Source: Ketogulonicigenium vulgare WSH-001 (GTDB taxonomy: Bacteria > Pseudomonadota > Alphaproteobacteria > Rhodobacterales > Rhodobacteraceae). From it: a DNA stretch of 64,000 nt. The position numbers and the translations under genes were made by a program. The number at the start of each line of letters is the position of its first letter. Position 1 is the first letter of the stretch. The DNA lies in the NCBI RefSeq assembly GCF_000223375.1, contig NC_017384.1:686097-750096 (forward strand). Direction: 5' to 3'. Under the pieces are notes generated by a model. That model was not told the DNA's origin and did not search any database. It worked only from the letters and a program-made list of their open reading frames with translations. Below, piece after piece: positions 8,153 through 16,444 of the stretch.

Positions 8153-8188
8153 GCGTCTGTGCCAGCCCCTCAGACAAGGCGCACGATC

Positions 8189-8527
8189 ATGGCTGACGAT
8201 TTACACCCCCCGAATTTGGCACCAAACCAAGACATCCAGCGGCAACTGCGCGATGCGATGGTGCTGCTGCTGTCGGTGCGCGGCTCGCTCGCCGATATGC
8301 TGGCGGAACTCTCTGCCGGCAATCCGGGCCCGCTGCGCGAGATTGCCCCCAAACAATCGGAACTCGAGACCGCGCTGCGGCGCGCCTTTGATACCGAGCA
8401 GAAGTTCAACGACTGGTATGCGAAATTTGCCAAAGGGACCGCTGATGACACACTCGATTATGACGCGATCCGCGATGAAATCGGCTGCCGCCTGGCTCGC
8501 CTCAACCCCTGCTGCGACGCGGGCTGA
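8189..8527 (+). CDS. GTA small terminase (orfg1)
   Basis: First gene of the gene transfer agent cluster, 112 aa. In the Rhodobacter capsulatus agent this position encodes TerS, the small packaging subunit that hands DNA to TerL. The protein is predicted mostly helical (LRDAMVLLLSVRGSLADMLAEL, then a basic helix around ALRRAFDTEQKFNDWYAKFAKG) and shows no obvious helix-turn-helix, as in other GTA TerS proteins. The ribosome site is weak (AAGG). Its 3' end overlaps the likely terL start by about 80 bases, pointing to translational coupling. The call rests mainly on position and length. Confidence 0.72.
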   Translation: MADDLHPPNLAPNQDIQRQLRDAMVLLLSVRGSLADMLAELSAGNPGPLREIAPKQSELETALRRAFDTEQKFNDWYAKFAKGTADDTLDYDAIRDEIGCRLARLNPCCDAG

Positions 8528-9817
8528 GTTCTTGGGCGCGCTTGCCGATCACCAGATCGCGGCGCTGCCCTGGCTGTTCGAGTTTTGGGCGCTGCCGCAT
8601 CAACTGCCGCCCTCGGGCGATTGGCGCACATGGGTCATCATGGGCGGGCGCGGCGCGGGCAAGACGCGGGCAGGGGCCGAATGGGTGCGCAGCATGGTCG
8701 AAGGGCCGCGCCCCGATACCCCCGGCCGCGCCAAACGGGTCGGCCTTATCGCCCAGACGATGGATCAGGCGCGCGAGGTGATGGTCTTTGGCGACAGCGG
8801 GCTGATGGCCTGCTGCCCGCCCGCGCGCCGCCCCGAATGGATCGCGGGCCGCGCCATGCTGCGCTGGCCGAACGGGGCCCAGAGGCGCGCCTGTTTTCCG
8901 CCCACGACCCCGAGGCTTTGCGCGGCCCCCAGTTCGACGCCATCTGGGCGGACGAGGTCGCCAAATGGCGCCTTGCGCAAGAGGCATGGGACATGCTGGT
9001 GATGGGCCTGCGGTTGGGGGATGACCCGCGCGCCTGCCTGACCACCACCCCGCGCGGCGGGCCGTTCCTGCGCAAGCTGCTGGCCCAAAGCGGCACCGTG
9101 ATGACCCATGCCCCCACCCGCGCCAATCGCGCCAACCTCGCCCCCGGCTTTGTCGCCGCGGTCGAGGCGATGTTCGAGGGCTCGCATTTGGGTCGTCAGG
9201 AACTCGATGGCCTGCTGGTTGACGAGGCCGAGGGCACGCTGTGGCCGCAGCACCTGCTGGATGCGGCCTTGCAGCGGCAGGCGCCCCCGCTGGATCGCAT
9301 CGTGGTCGCGGTCGATCCGCCCGTGACGGGTCATGCGGGTTCGGACGCCTGCGGCATCATTGTCGCGGGGGTCGAACAGCGCGGGGCCCCCACCGACTGG
9401 CGGCTGTGGGTGATCGAGGATGCAACCGTGCAGGGCGCGTCCCCCCATACCTGGGCCAGCGCCGCCATCGCGGCCTTTCACCGCCACGGCGCGGATCGCC
9501 TCGTGGCCGAGGTGAACCAAGGCGGCGCGCTGGTGGAAAGCGTGCTGCGCCAGCTTGACCCGCATATCCCCTATCGCGCCGTGCGGGCCAGCAAATCCAA
9601 GGGCGCGCGCGCTGAACCCGTCTCGACCATTTACGAGCGGGGCCGCGCCTGCCACCTGCCGGGGCTAGCGCTGCTTGAGGCGCAAATGTCCCTGATGACG
9701 CTGCAGGGCTTTACCGGCAAAGGCTCGCCCGACCGGGTCGACGCGCTGGTCTGGGCCGCACACGAGCTGATGCTGGGGGCAGGCGGCGCATCGCCCCAGA
9801 TCCGCGCTATCGGCTAG
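8445..9817 (+). pseudogene. terL: GTA large terminase (orfg2), interrupted by a frameshift near base 8880
   Basis: TerL is the ATPase-nuclease that packages DNA into GTA heads. The first part reads from 8445 (AGGGA six bases upstream; an ATG at 8475 is the alternative) through EFWALPHQLPPSGDW and Walker A GGRGAGKT to WPNGA at 8879. Homology then resumes in another frame at 8882 with EARLFSAHDPEALRGPQF, Walker B IWADE, the nuclease region (VAVDPP, VAEVNQGG) and a normal C-terminus. Two surplus bases (CA, 8880-8881) separate the parts. The first frame ends at 9002 (about 185 residues), with neither Walker B nor nuclease. No canonical slippery heptamer is present. Either a true loss-of-function mutation or an error next to the GGGGCCC run. 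Confidence 0.85.
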
Positions 9818-9908
9818 CGCAACGGGCAACGCGCGGTGCCACCGCCGCGCGTTAACCCCCATCCCCGATAACCCCCCTTAAGCGCAAGACGGCAGCAGCG
9901 AGGGGCAC

Positions 9909-11072
9909 ATGTTCGGATTTGGCGAGAAAAAACAACCGGCGCCGCTGGTCGAGGTCAAAGCCTCGGCGGCGGGAAAGGTGGTGGGTTTCGGCACAGCCGG
10001 TCGCACCGGATTCCAGCCGCGCGAGGGATCATCGCTGGTGCGCGCGGGCTTTGCCGCCAACCCCATCGGCTTTCGTGCCGTGCGCCTGATCTCTGAGGCG
10101 GCCTCGGCCCTGCCGCTGATCTTGCAAGACGCGACGCAGCGCTATGACACCCACCCCGTGCTGGATCTGCTGGCCCGCCCCAATCCCGCCCAAGGCCAGC
10201 TTGAACTGTTCGAGGCGATCTACGCCCAGCTTTTGTTGACCGGAAATGCCTATGTCGAGGCCGTGTCGGATGGCGCGCTGCCCACGGAACTGCATGTCCT
10301 GCGCAGCGATCGTATGTCGGTCGTGCCGGGGCCCGATGGCTGGCCCACCGGTTATGACTATGCGGTGGCCGGGCGCAAACACCGCTTTGACGCCGCCGCG
10401 ATCTGCCATATCCGTGCCTTTCACCCCCATGACGACCATTACGGCCTGTCGCCCCTGACGCCCGCGGCGGCGGCGGTCGAGGTGCATAATGCCGCCTCGC
10501 GCTGGTCGCGGGGGCTTTTGGAGAACGCGGCGCGGCCTTCGGGCGCGATTGTCTTTCGCGGCGCCGATGGCAACGGCACCTTGTCCAACGGCCAATTCGA
10601 CCGGCTGGTGGCCGAGATGGAAAGCCAGCATCAGGGCGCGAGGAATGCCGGACGCCCGATGCTGCTTGAGGGCGGCCTCGATTGGAAGCCGATGGGCTTT
10701 TCGCCCTCGGACATGGAATTCCTGCAAACCAAAGAGGCCGCCGCGCGCGAGATTGCCACCGCCTTTGGCGTGCCGCCCATGTTGCTGGGCATCCCCGGGG
10801 ACGCGACCTATGCCAATTACCAAGAGGCGAACCGCGCCTTTTACCGCCTAACCGTGCTGCCTTTGGCGTCGCGGGTCACGGGTGCGCTGGTGAATTGGCT
10901 GGACGATTTTGCGGGCACCTGGCTGGATCTGCGGCCCGATCCCGACCAGATCGCCGCCTTGCAAACCGAACGCGACGCCCTGTGGGCACGCGTGGGCGCC
11001 GCAAGCTTCCTCTCGACCGCCGAAAAACGCGCCTTGCTCGGCCTTCCCGGAGAGCCAGATGGAGCCGCGTGA
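9909..11072 (+). CDS. GTA portal protein (orfg3), HK97 family
   Basis: Forms the dodecameric ring through which DNA enters the GTA head (387 aa). HK97-portal features: RAVRLISEAASALPL near residue 60, then LLARPNPAQGQLELFEAIYAQLLLTGNAYVE and, near 290, FGVPPMLLGIPGDATYANYQEANRAFY. About 90 bases separate it from terL. Its last 14 bases overlap the next small gene. Intact and full length, in contrast to terL just upstream. Confidence 0.93.
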   Translation: MFGFGEKKQPAPLVEVKASAAGKVVGFGTAGRTGFQPREGSSLVRAGFAANPIGFRAVRLISEAASALPLILQDATQRYDTHPVLDLLARPNPAQGQLELFEAIYAQLLLTGNAYVEAVSDGALPTELHVLRSDRMSVVPGPDGWPTGYDYAVAGRKHRFDAAAICHIRAFHPHDDHYGLSPLTPAAAAVEVHNAASRWSRGLLENAARPSGAIVFRGADGNGTLSNGQFDRLVAEMESQHQGARNAGRPMLLEGGLDWKPMGFSPSDMEFLQTKEAAAREIATAFGVPPMLLGIPGDATYANYQEANRAFYRLTVLPLASRVTGALVNWLDDFAGTWLDLRPDPDQIAALQTERDALWARVGAASFLSTAEKRALLGLPGEPDGAA

Positions 11073-11280
11073 GCGCCCCTTCCTCTGCGCCCCCGGCCTG
11101 AAGATCGAGGCGCAGGAGCGGCTGGTCGCGCTGCAATTCCAGCAATTGCAGCAACAGCTTGCCCGGGTAGAGGCGCTGATCGAGCGGTTAGAAAAACGTC
11201 TGTGGCTGACGGTTTACGGCGTTTTGGGCGCGATTCTGGCGCAGGCGTTTCAATCATTCCTGTCGGTTGCTCCCGGTTAA
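11059..11280 (+). CDS. GTA head formation protein (orfg3.5, rcc01685-like)
   Basis: 73 aa. GGAGA lies five bases before the ATG, inside the end of the portal gene. Residues about 17-45 are a Gln-rich amphipathic helix (ALQFQQLQQQLARVEALIERL), likely a coiled coil, followed by one hydrophobic segment (WLTVYGVLGAILAQAF). Position between portal and prohead protease and the length match the rcc01685 family required for head formation in R. capsulatus. Its exact role is not established. Confidence 0.8.
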   Translation: MEPRERPFLCAPGLKIEAQERLVALQFQQLQQQLARVEALIERLEKRLWLTVYGVLGAILAQAFQSFLSVAPG

Positions 11281-11808
11281 ATGGAGGGGATTTTGGATCT
11301 CGAATATAAATACGCAACGCTATCCGCGCCCGATCCTGCGGGCGTGAGCGTCGCAGGCTATGCCTCGGTCTTTGGGCTGCGCGATCAAGGCGGCGATATC
11401 GTGCAAAAGGGGGCCTTTGCCGCTTCGCTCGCGCGTCTTGCCGCTGCTGGCACCAAGGTGCGGATGCTGTGGCAGCACGACCCCAGCCTTCCTATCGGCG
11501 TCTGGGACGAGGTCACCGAGGATGCCACCGGCCTGCGCGTCAGCGGCCGCCTGCTGCCCGAGGTCGCCAAGGCCGCCGAAGTTTCCGCGCTGCTGGCGGC
11601 CGGTGCGATCGACGGCCTTTCCATCGGCTATCGCACCCTGCGCTCTACCAAATCGGACACAGGCACCCGCCTCTTGCACGAGGTCGAGCTGTGGGAGGTG
11701 TCGCTGGTGACATTCCCCATGCTGCCCAACGCCCGCGTACACACCAAAACCGACGCCGCGCTGATCGCTGCTTTGCGCAGCGCCCGCGCCACCATCCGCA
11801 ACCTCTAG
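11281..11808 (+). CDS. GTA prohead protease (orfg4), HK97 family
   Basis: Serine protease that trims the capsid protein during head maturation (175 aa). Catalytic candidates: His66 in MLWQHDPSLPIG and Ser114 in IDGLSIGYR, the U35 family pattern. The ATG at 11281 follows the previous stop directly without a ribosome site; a TTG at 11293 has GGAGG upstream and would give MDLEYKYATL, so the true protein may be four residues shorter. The capsid gene follows after 8 bases. Confidence 0.93.
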   Translation: MEGILDLEYKYATLSAPDPAGVSVAGYASVFGLRDQGGDIVQKGAFAASLARLAAAGTKVRMLWQHDPSLPIGVWDEVTEDATGLRVSGRLLPEVAKAAEVSALLAAGAIDGLSIGYRTLRSTKSDTGTRLLHEVELWEVSLVTFPMLPNARVHTKTDAALIAALRSARATIRNL

Positions 11809-11816
11809 GAGCCGCC

Positions 11817-12947
11817 ATGGATACGCCCTCCGTAACCGACGAGATGAACGGTTTCATCTCTGATTTCAATGTCTTTGCAGGCGAAGTGAAACAACGTCTT
11901 GAACAGCAGGAGACCCGCATGACCCGTCTTGACCGCAAATCCGCCTACCGTCCCGCCTTGTCCGCTGCCGTCGACACCGACGCGCCGCATCAAAAGGCCT
12001 TTGACGCCTATTTGCGCTCGGGCGACGATGACGGCCTGCGCCATATCGAGATCGAGGGCAAGGCGATGTCCACCGCCGTCGCCGCCGATGGCGGCTATCT
12101 GGTCTCGCCGCAAACCGCGCAAACGATCCAGTCGGTGCTCAATGCCACCGCCTCGATCCGCGCGATCTCGAGCGTCGTGAATGTCGATGCCAGCAGCTAT
12201 GACGTGCTGGTCGACCGGACCGAGCCGGGCGCGGGCTGGGCGAGCGAGACCGGCACCGTTGCAGAAAGCACGACCCCGGTCATCGACCGCATTTCGATCC
12301 GCCTGCATGAACTCTCGGCGCTGCCCAAAGTCTCGCAGCGCCTGCTCGATGACAGCGCCTTTGATCTTGAAGACTGGCTCGCCACCCGCATCGCGCAGCG
12401 CTTTGCCCGCGCCGAGGCGGCCGCTTTCGTCAATGGCGATGGCGTCGATAAGCCGAACGGCTTCCTGACGGTGACGAAAGTCGCGAATGCCAGCTTTAGC
12501 TGGGGCAACCTCGGCTATGTCGCAACCGGCTCGACCGCAGCGCTGCCTGCGGATTCGATCGTCGATCTGGTCTATGCGCTGGGCGCCGAATACCGCGCCG
12601 GCGCCAGCTTTGTGATGAACTCCAAAACCACCGGCGTTTTGCGCAAGCTGAAAGACAGCGACGGCCGCTTTTTGTGGTCTGACGGCCTTGCCGCGGGCGA
12701 GCCTGCGCGCCTGATGGGCTATCCCGTTCTGATTGCCGAGGACATGCCCGATATCGCCGCCAATGCCTTCCCCGTCGCCTTTGGCAATTTCACCGCTGGC
12801 TACACGATTGCCGAACGCGCCGACCTGCGCGTCTTGCGCGACCCGTTCTCGGCCAAGCCGCATGTGCTGTTCTATGCGACCAAACGCGTCGGCGGTGCGG
12901 TCACCGATTATGCCGCGATCAAGCTGCTGCGCTACGCGACCGCGTAA
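11817..12947 (+). CDS. GTA major capsid protein (orfg5), HK97 fold
   Basis: Main head protein (376 aa). AGGAG sits five bases before the ATG. The first ~100 residues form a charged helical scaffold-like domain (FAGEVKQRLEQQETRMTRLD) expected to be removed by the prohead protease; the HK97 core begins near AVAADGGYLVSPQTAQTI and includes EPGAGWASETGTVAES, a long helix at ALGAEYRAGASFVMN and the C-terminal VGGAVTDYAAIKLLRYA. Full length and uninterrupted. Confidence 0.95.
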   Translation: MDTPSVTDEMNGFISDFNVFAGEVKQRLEQQETRMTRLDRKSAYRPALSAAVDTDAPHQKAFDAYLRSGDDDGLRHIEIEGKAMSTAVAADGGYLVSPQTAQTIQSVLNATASIRAISSVVNVDASSYDVLVDRTEPGAGWASETGTVAESTTPVIDRISIRLHELSALPKVSQRLLDDSAFDLEDWLATRIAQRFARAEAAAFVNGDGVDKPNGFLTVTKVANASFSWGNLGYVATGSTAALPADSIVDLVYALGAEYRAGASFVMNSKTTGVLRKLKDSDGRFLWSDGLAAGEPARLMGYPVLIAEDMPDIAANAFPVAFGNFTAGYTIAERADLRVLRDPFSAKPHVLFYATKRVGGAVTDYAAIKLLRYATA

Positions 12948-13011
12948 ATCCAACGGGCGGGGCCATCAGCCCCGCCATCCCCCCAATGATCACACGGAAG
13001 GGCTGGGCGCG

Positions 13012-13536
13012 ATGATGCTGGTCGAAGAAACAACGGTGGATGATGCCGCCTTGCCGGTCGCGGCGCTGGGTGCCTTCCTGCGCCTCGGCTCTGGCTTTGG
13101 CACGGATGGGTTGCAAGATGACCTGCTGCGCGCCTTCCTGCGCGCCGCCCTTGCCGCGATCGAGGGGCGTATCAACAAAATCCTGATCGCTCGCAGCTTT
13201 GCGCAGCAGATGACATCCGGTCAGGCGATGGCGGTCGGCCCTTTGCGCGCGGTGCTGTCGGTGACGGTGGATGGCACGGCGCAGCCCTATGCGCTGGCGG
13301 GCACAACAATCACCGCGCCGACAACGGCCAAGCTGACCGTCCGCTATGACGCCGGGCTGGCGGATGATTTCGCCGCGCTGCCCGCCGATTTGCAACAGGC
13401 GGTGCTGATGCTGGCGGCGCATTATTACGAATACCGCCAGGACCCGGCGCTGGACGGCGCCTGTATGCCCTTTGGCGTCTCGGCCCTGACCGAACGCTAT
13501 CGCACGCTGCGTCTGTCGATGGGGGCCCGCACATGA
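13012..13536 (+). CDS. GTA head-tail adaptor (orfg6, rcc01688-like)
   Basis: 174 aa. In the R. capsulatus particle this protein joins portal to stopper. The gp6-type helical core is visible (DDLLRAFLRAALAAIEGRINKILIARSFAQQM) and a late LPADLQQAVLMLAAHYYEYRQD helix typical of head-tail connectors. Two adjacent ATG codons (13012 and 13015) are both possible; the ribosome site (GGAAGGG) is about 10 bases away. The stop overlaps orfg7 by four bases (ATGA). Confidence 0.85.
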   Translation: MMLVEETTVDDAALPVAALGAFLRLGSGFGTDGLQDDLLRAFLRAALAAIEGRINKILIARSFAQQMTSGQAMAVGPLRAVLSVTVDGTAQPYALAGTTITAPTTAKLTVRYDAGLADDFAALPADLQQAVLMLAAHYYEYRQDPALDGACMPFGVSALTERYRTLRLSMGART

Positions 13537-13865
13537 GGCCGCCGCGCATGAACCGCGCCCTAATCCTGCAGGCCCCGACCCGCACCCCCGATGGCGCGGG
13601 CGGCTATACGCAAGGCTGGCAGACCCTCGGCACGCTTTGGGCTGCGGTGACACCTGCCACGGGGCGCGAGGCGGCGGCGCTGGGCGCGGCACTGGCGCGC
13701 GTGCCGGTGCGCATCACCCTGCGCGCCGCGCCCGCCGGCGATCCCCGCCGCCCCATCGCGGGCCAGCGGCTCACCGAAGGGCCGCGCAGCTTTCTGATCC
13801 TAGCGGTGCAAGAGACCAGCGCCCGCCTGCTGACCTGCATTGCCGAGGAGGAGCTGGTGCGATGA
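13533..13865 (+). CDS. GTA head closure / stopper protein (orfg7)
   Basis: 110 aa SPP1 gp16-type head-closure protein that seals the filled head. Matches the pattern NRALILQAPTRTPDGAGGYTQGW, then LWAAVTPATGRE and a predicted beta barrel ending in CIAEEEL. Starts inside the previous stop (ATGA). A second ATG at 13548, with GAGG eight bases upstream, would shorten it by five residues. Overlaps orfg8 by four bases. Confidence 0.85.
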   Translation: MRPPRMNRALILQAPTRTPDGAGGYTQGWQTLGTLWAAVTPATGREAAALGAALARVPVRITLRAAPAGDPRRPIAGQRLTEGPRSFLILAVQETSARLLTCIAEEELVR

Positions 13866-14248
13866 CCCAATCCCTTGCCCTGCAACAGGCGCTGTATACA
13901 CGGCTGACGGCCGCGCTCGATGGCGTGGACATCTATGACGCGCTGCCCAGCGGCCCCGTGCCCGCGCTTTACGTCGCCCTCGGCCCCGAGGAGGTCGAAG
14001 ACCTTTCCACGCATGAGGGCGCGCTGACCATCCACGAGGTGAAAATCTCGGTCATCGCGACGGGTGGCGGCTTTGGCAGCGCCAAGACCATTACCACCGC
14101 CATCACCGAGGCGCTGGCCGCGCCGCTCACCCTGCCGTCCTTTACCGCCAGCCCCGCGCAATTCCTGCGCGCCTCGGCCAAGGGCACATCCGCCTCGGGG
14201 GCCGAGCGCCGCATCGACCTGTTCTTCCGCATCCGTATCGAACCCTAA
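13862..14248 (+). CDS. GTA tail terminator (orfg8), DUF3168
   Basis: 128 aa. The protein caps the tail tube at its head-proximal end. DUF3168 pattern: LALQQALYTRLTAALDG near the start, IYDALPSGPVPALYVALG, then VKISVIATGGGFGSAKTI and IDLFFRIRIEP at the end. Begins with an ATGA overlap, so translation is coupled to orfg7. The next gene starts 11 bases later with AAGGAG. Confidence 0.88.
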   Translation: MTQSLALQQALYTRLTAALDGVDIYDALPSGPVPALYVALGPEEVEDLSTHEGALTIHEVKISVIATGGGFGSAKTITTAITEALAAPLTLPSFTASPAQFLRASAKGTSASGAERRIDLFFRIRIEP

Positions 14249-14259
14249 AGGAGCCTCAT

Positions 14260-14676
14260 ATGAGCGCGCAAAACGGCAAGGATCTCCTCATCAAGATCGA
14301 CATGACGGGCGATGGCCTGTTCGAGACCGTCGCGGGGCTGCGCGCCTCGCGGATCAGTTTCAACGCCGAAACGGTGGATGTCACCACGATGGAAAGCCAG
14401 GGCGGCTGGCGCGAATTGCTGGCCGGGGCGGGGATGCGTTCGGCCTCCGTGTCCGGCGCGGGCGTGTTCCGCGACCAATCCACGGACGAGCGGATGCGCG
14501 CCCTGTTCTTTTCCGGCGAGGTGCCCGCCTTTCGCATCATCATCCCGCATTTCGGCGCGATCGAGGGCCGCTTTCAGATCACCGCGCTGGAATATGCCGG
14601 CACCTATAATGGCGAGGCCACCTATGACGTGACCCTCGCCTCGGCAGGCGCACTGACATTCGAGGCCGAGGTATGA
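14260..14676 (+). CDS. GTA major tail tube protein (orfg9), TP901-1 type
   Basis: 138 aa tail tube subunit. Family features: DLLIKIDMTGDGLFETVAGLR, SFNAETVDVTTMES, GGWRELLAGAGMRSASVSGAG, and the C-terminal EYAGTYNGEATYDVTLASAGALTF. AAAGGAG precedes the ATG by about 7 bases. Overlaps orfg10 by four bases. Full length relative to the GTA homologue. Confidence 0.92.
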   Translation: MSAQNGKDLLIKIDMTGDGLFETVAGLRASRISFNAETVDVTTMESQGGWRELLAGAGMRSASVSGAGVFRDQSTDERMRALFFSGEVPAFRIIIPHFGAIEGRFQITALEYAGTYNGEATYDVTLASAGALTFEAEV

Positions 14677-14990
14677 GCGCCAATCCTCATGCGGGCGAGG
14701 TCGAAATCCCGCTCGACGGCGTCATCCACATCGGCCGTCTGACCCTTGGCGCACTGGCGCGGCTGGAGGCGGATCTGCAATCGGGCAATCTGCCCGATCT
14801 GGTCGCGCGGTTTGAAAGTGGCGATATCCGCACGGCGGATGTGCTGGCGCTGATCGTTGCGGGCCTGCGCGGCGGCGGCTGGCAGGGCACGGCGGCGGAT
14901 CTCGAGCAGATCGACGTGGGCGGCGGGCCGCTGGCAGCGGCGCGTATTGCAGGCCAGCTTTTGGCCCGCGCCTTTGCAAGCGCGGGATAA
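14673..14990 (+). CDS. GTA tail assembly chaperone (orfg10)
   Basis: 105 aa member of the gene-transfer-agent-specific family found between tail tube and tape measure genes. It shows the expected GEVEIPLDGVIHIGRLTLG start and a helix at LADVLALIVAGLRGG-like positions (ADVLALIVAGLRGGGW). By analogy with phage tail chaperones it would bind the tape measure during tail assembly. Starts within an ATGA overlap with orfg9. Confidence 0.85.
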   Translation: MSANPHAGEVEIPLDGVIHIGRLTLGALARLEADLQSGNLPDLVARFESGDIRTADVLALIVAGLRGGGWQGTAADLEQIDVGGGPLAAARIAGQLLARAFASAG

Positions 14991-14994
14991 GCCC

Positions 14995-15195
14995 ATGGAT
15001 TTCCCCGGCCTTTTGCGCCTTGGCCTGCAGCATCTGCGCCTGAAACCCGCCGAATTCTGGGCGCTGACGCCGATTGAACTGATGCTGATGCTGGGCCTTG
15101 CAGCAGGCAGCCAACCCATGGCGCGCGCGCGCCTTGATGCGCTCGTCCGTGCCTATCCCGATCACGCCCCACTCCAGGAGGCCACCGATGGCTGA
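14995..15195 (+). CDS. GTA orfg10.1, rcc01693-like tail assembly protein
   Basis: 66 aa. MDFPGLLRLGLQHLRLKPAE followed by FWALTPIELMLMLGLA is the pattern of the small protein that in phages is made with the tail chaperone (DUF2376-like). It ends 8 bases inside the tape measure gene, so translation of the two is probably coupled. Too small for firm homology by eye; position and pattern agree. Confidence 0.8.
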   Translation: MDFPGLLRLGLQHLRLKPAEFWALTPIELMLMLGLAAGSQPMARARLDALVRAYPDHAPLQEATDG

Positions 15196-15799
15196 CACCA
15201 CCACCGCCGAGCTTCAGCAAACCCAATCCGTCACCGCCGCCTTCAACGCGGGCCTGCGCGAGATGCGCGGCACGCTATCGGCGACCTCGCGCGATGTGGC
15301 GGGGCTGGAACGCGGCCTCTCGCAGGGGCTGCGCCGCGCCTTTGACGGGCTGGTGTTCGACGGCGACCGCCTCAGCACGGCGGTCAGCAGCATCGCGCAA
15401 AGCGTTCAAAACGCCGCCTATAACGCCGCCATGCGGCCCATCACCGACAAGATCGGCGGCTGGTTGGCCAGTGGCATCGAAAGCCTGATGCCTTTCGCTG
15501 AGGGTGGCACCTTCACCCAAGGCCGCGTCATGCCCTTTGCCAAAGGCGGTGTTGTCACCGCCCCCACCACCTTTCCGATGCGCGGCGGCACCGGGCTGAT
15601 GGGCGAGGCGGGGCCCGAGGCGATCATGCCGCTGACGCGCGGCGCCGATGGCCGTTTGGGCGTCGCGGCGCAAGGCGGCGGCGGCGTCAATCTGGTGATG
15701 AACATCCAGACGCCCGATGCCGCCAGTTTCCACCGCTCGCAAAGCCAGATCGGCGCGCAGGTCTCGCGCCTTGTGGCGCGCGGCAACCGCAACCGCTGA
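15188..15799 (+). CDS. GTA tape measure protein (orfg11)
   Basis: 203 aa. Sets the short GTA tail length. AGGAGG stands five bases before the ATG. Residues ~10-75 are helical (NAGLREMRGTLSATSRDVAGL...), then GGWLASGIESLMPFAEGG, and the tail-fibre-like Gly-rich region FAKGGVVTAPTTFPMRGG, GLMGEAGPEAIMPLTRG common at the end of phage tape measures. The short length fits the stubby GTA tail, as in R. capsulatus. Confidence 0.85.
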   Translation: MADTTTAELQQTQSVTAAFNAGLREMRGTLSATSRDVAGLERGLSQGLRRAFDGLVFDGDRLSTAVSSIAQSVQNAAYNAAMRPITDKIGGWLASGIESLMPFAEGGTFTQGRVMPFAKGGVVTAPTTFPMRGGTGLMGEAGPEAIMPLTRGADGRLGVAAQGGGGVNLVMNIQTPDAASFHRSQSQIGAQVSRLVARGNRNR

Positions 15800-15811
15800 C
15801 AGGGGGGCATC

Positions 15812-16444
15812 ATGGCCTTTCACGACATCCGCTTTCCCGCCGCCATCAGTTTTGACTCGCTCGGCGGCCCGACGCGGCGCACGGAAATCGTCACGCTGAC
15901 GAGCGGCTATGAACAGCGCAACACCGCTTGGGCCCATTCCCGCCGCCGCTATGACGCAGGCGTCGGCCTGCGCTCGTTGGATGATGTCGCGCAGCTCATC
16001 GCCTTTTTCGAGGCGCGCGGCGGGCAATTGCATGCCTTTCGCTGGAAAGACTGGTCGGATTACAAATCCTGCGCGCCGTCCGCCGCGATTTCCGAAATGG
16101 ATCAGACGCTTGGATATGGCGATGGCGCAACCGCCGACTGGCCGCTGGTGAAAAACTATGTCTCGGGCGAGGGCGCTTATGCCCGCCCGATCACCAAACC
16201 TGTCGCCAATACCGTCCAGATCGCCGTCGCCGGTCAAAAGCTGGACGAGGGGACGGATTACACGCTGAACCTTGGCCTTGGCCGCGTGATCTTTGCCAGC
16301 CCGCCTGCGCCGGGGGCCGAAATCAGCGCGGGCTTTGAATTCGACGTCCCCGTGCGGTTTGAAACCGACACGATCCAGATCTCGGTCTCGTCCTTTCGGG
16401 CGGGCCAAATCCCCTCCGTCCCCCTGATCGAGGTGCGCCCATGA
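15812..16444 (+). CDS. GTA distal tail protein (orfg12), DUF2460
   Basis: 210 aa, the Dit-like ring at the tail tip. Family hallmarks: FHDIRFPAAISFDSLGGPTRRTEIVTL-type start, YEQRNTAWAHSRRRYDAGVGLRSLDD, and FFEARGGQLHAFRWKDW. A preceding GGGG at about 7 bases could serve as ribosome site. Overlaps orfg13 by four bases. Full length. Confidence 0.93.
   Translation: MAFHDIRFPAAISFDSLGGPTRRTEIVTLTSGYEQRNTAWAHSRRRYDAGVGLRSLDDVAQLIAFFEARGGQLHAFRWKDWSDYKSCAPSAAISEMDQTLGYGDGATADWPLVKNYVSGEGAYARPITKPVANTVQIAVAGQKLDEGTDYTLNLGLGRVIFASPPAPGAEISAGFEFDVPVRFETDTIQISVSSFRAGQIPSVPLIEVRP

Noticed and set aside
8870..8885. Programmed -1 frameshifting in terL
   Set aside because: In-frame codons GGG GCC CAG do not form an X-XXY-YYZ slippery heptamer, and a -1 slip would add a residue relative to the expected WPNGA/xAxxFSA spacing; kept only as a residual possibility.
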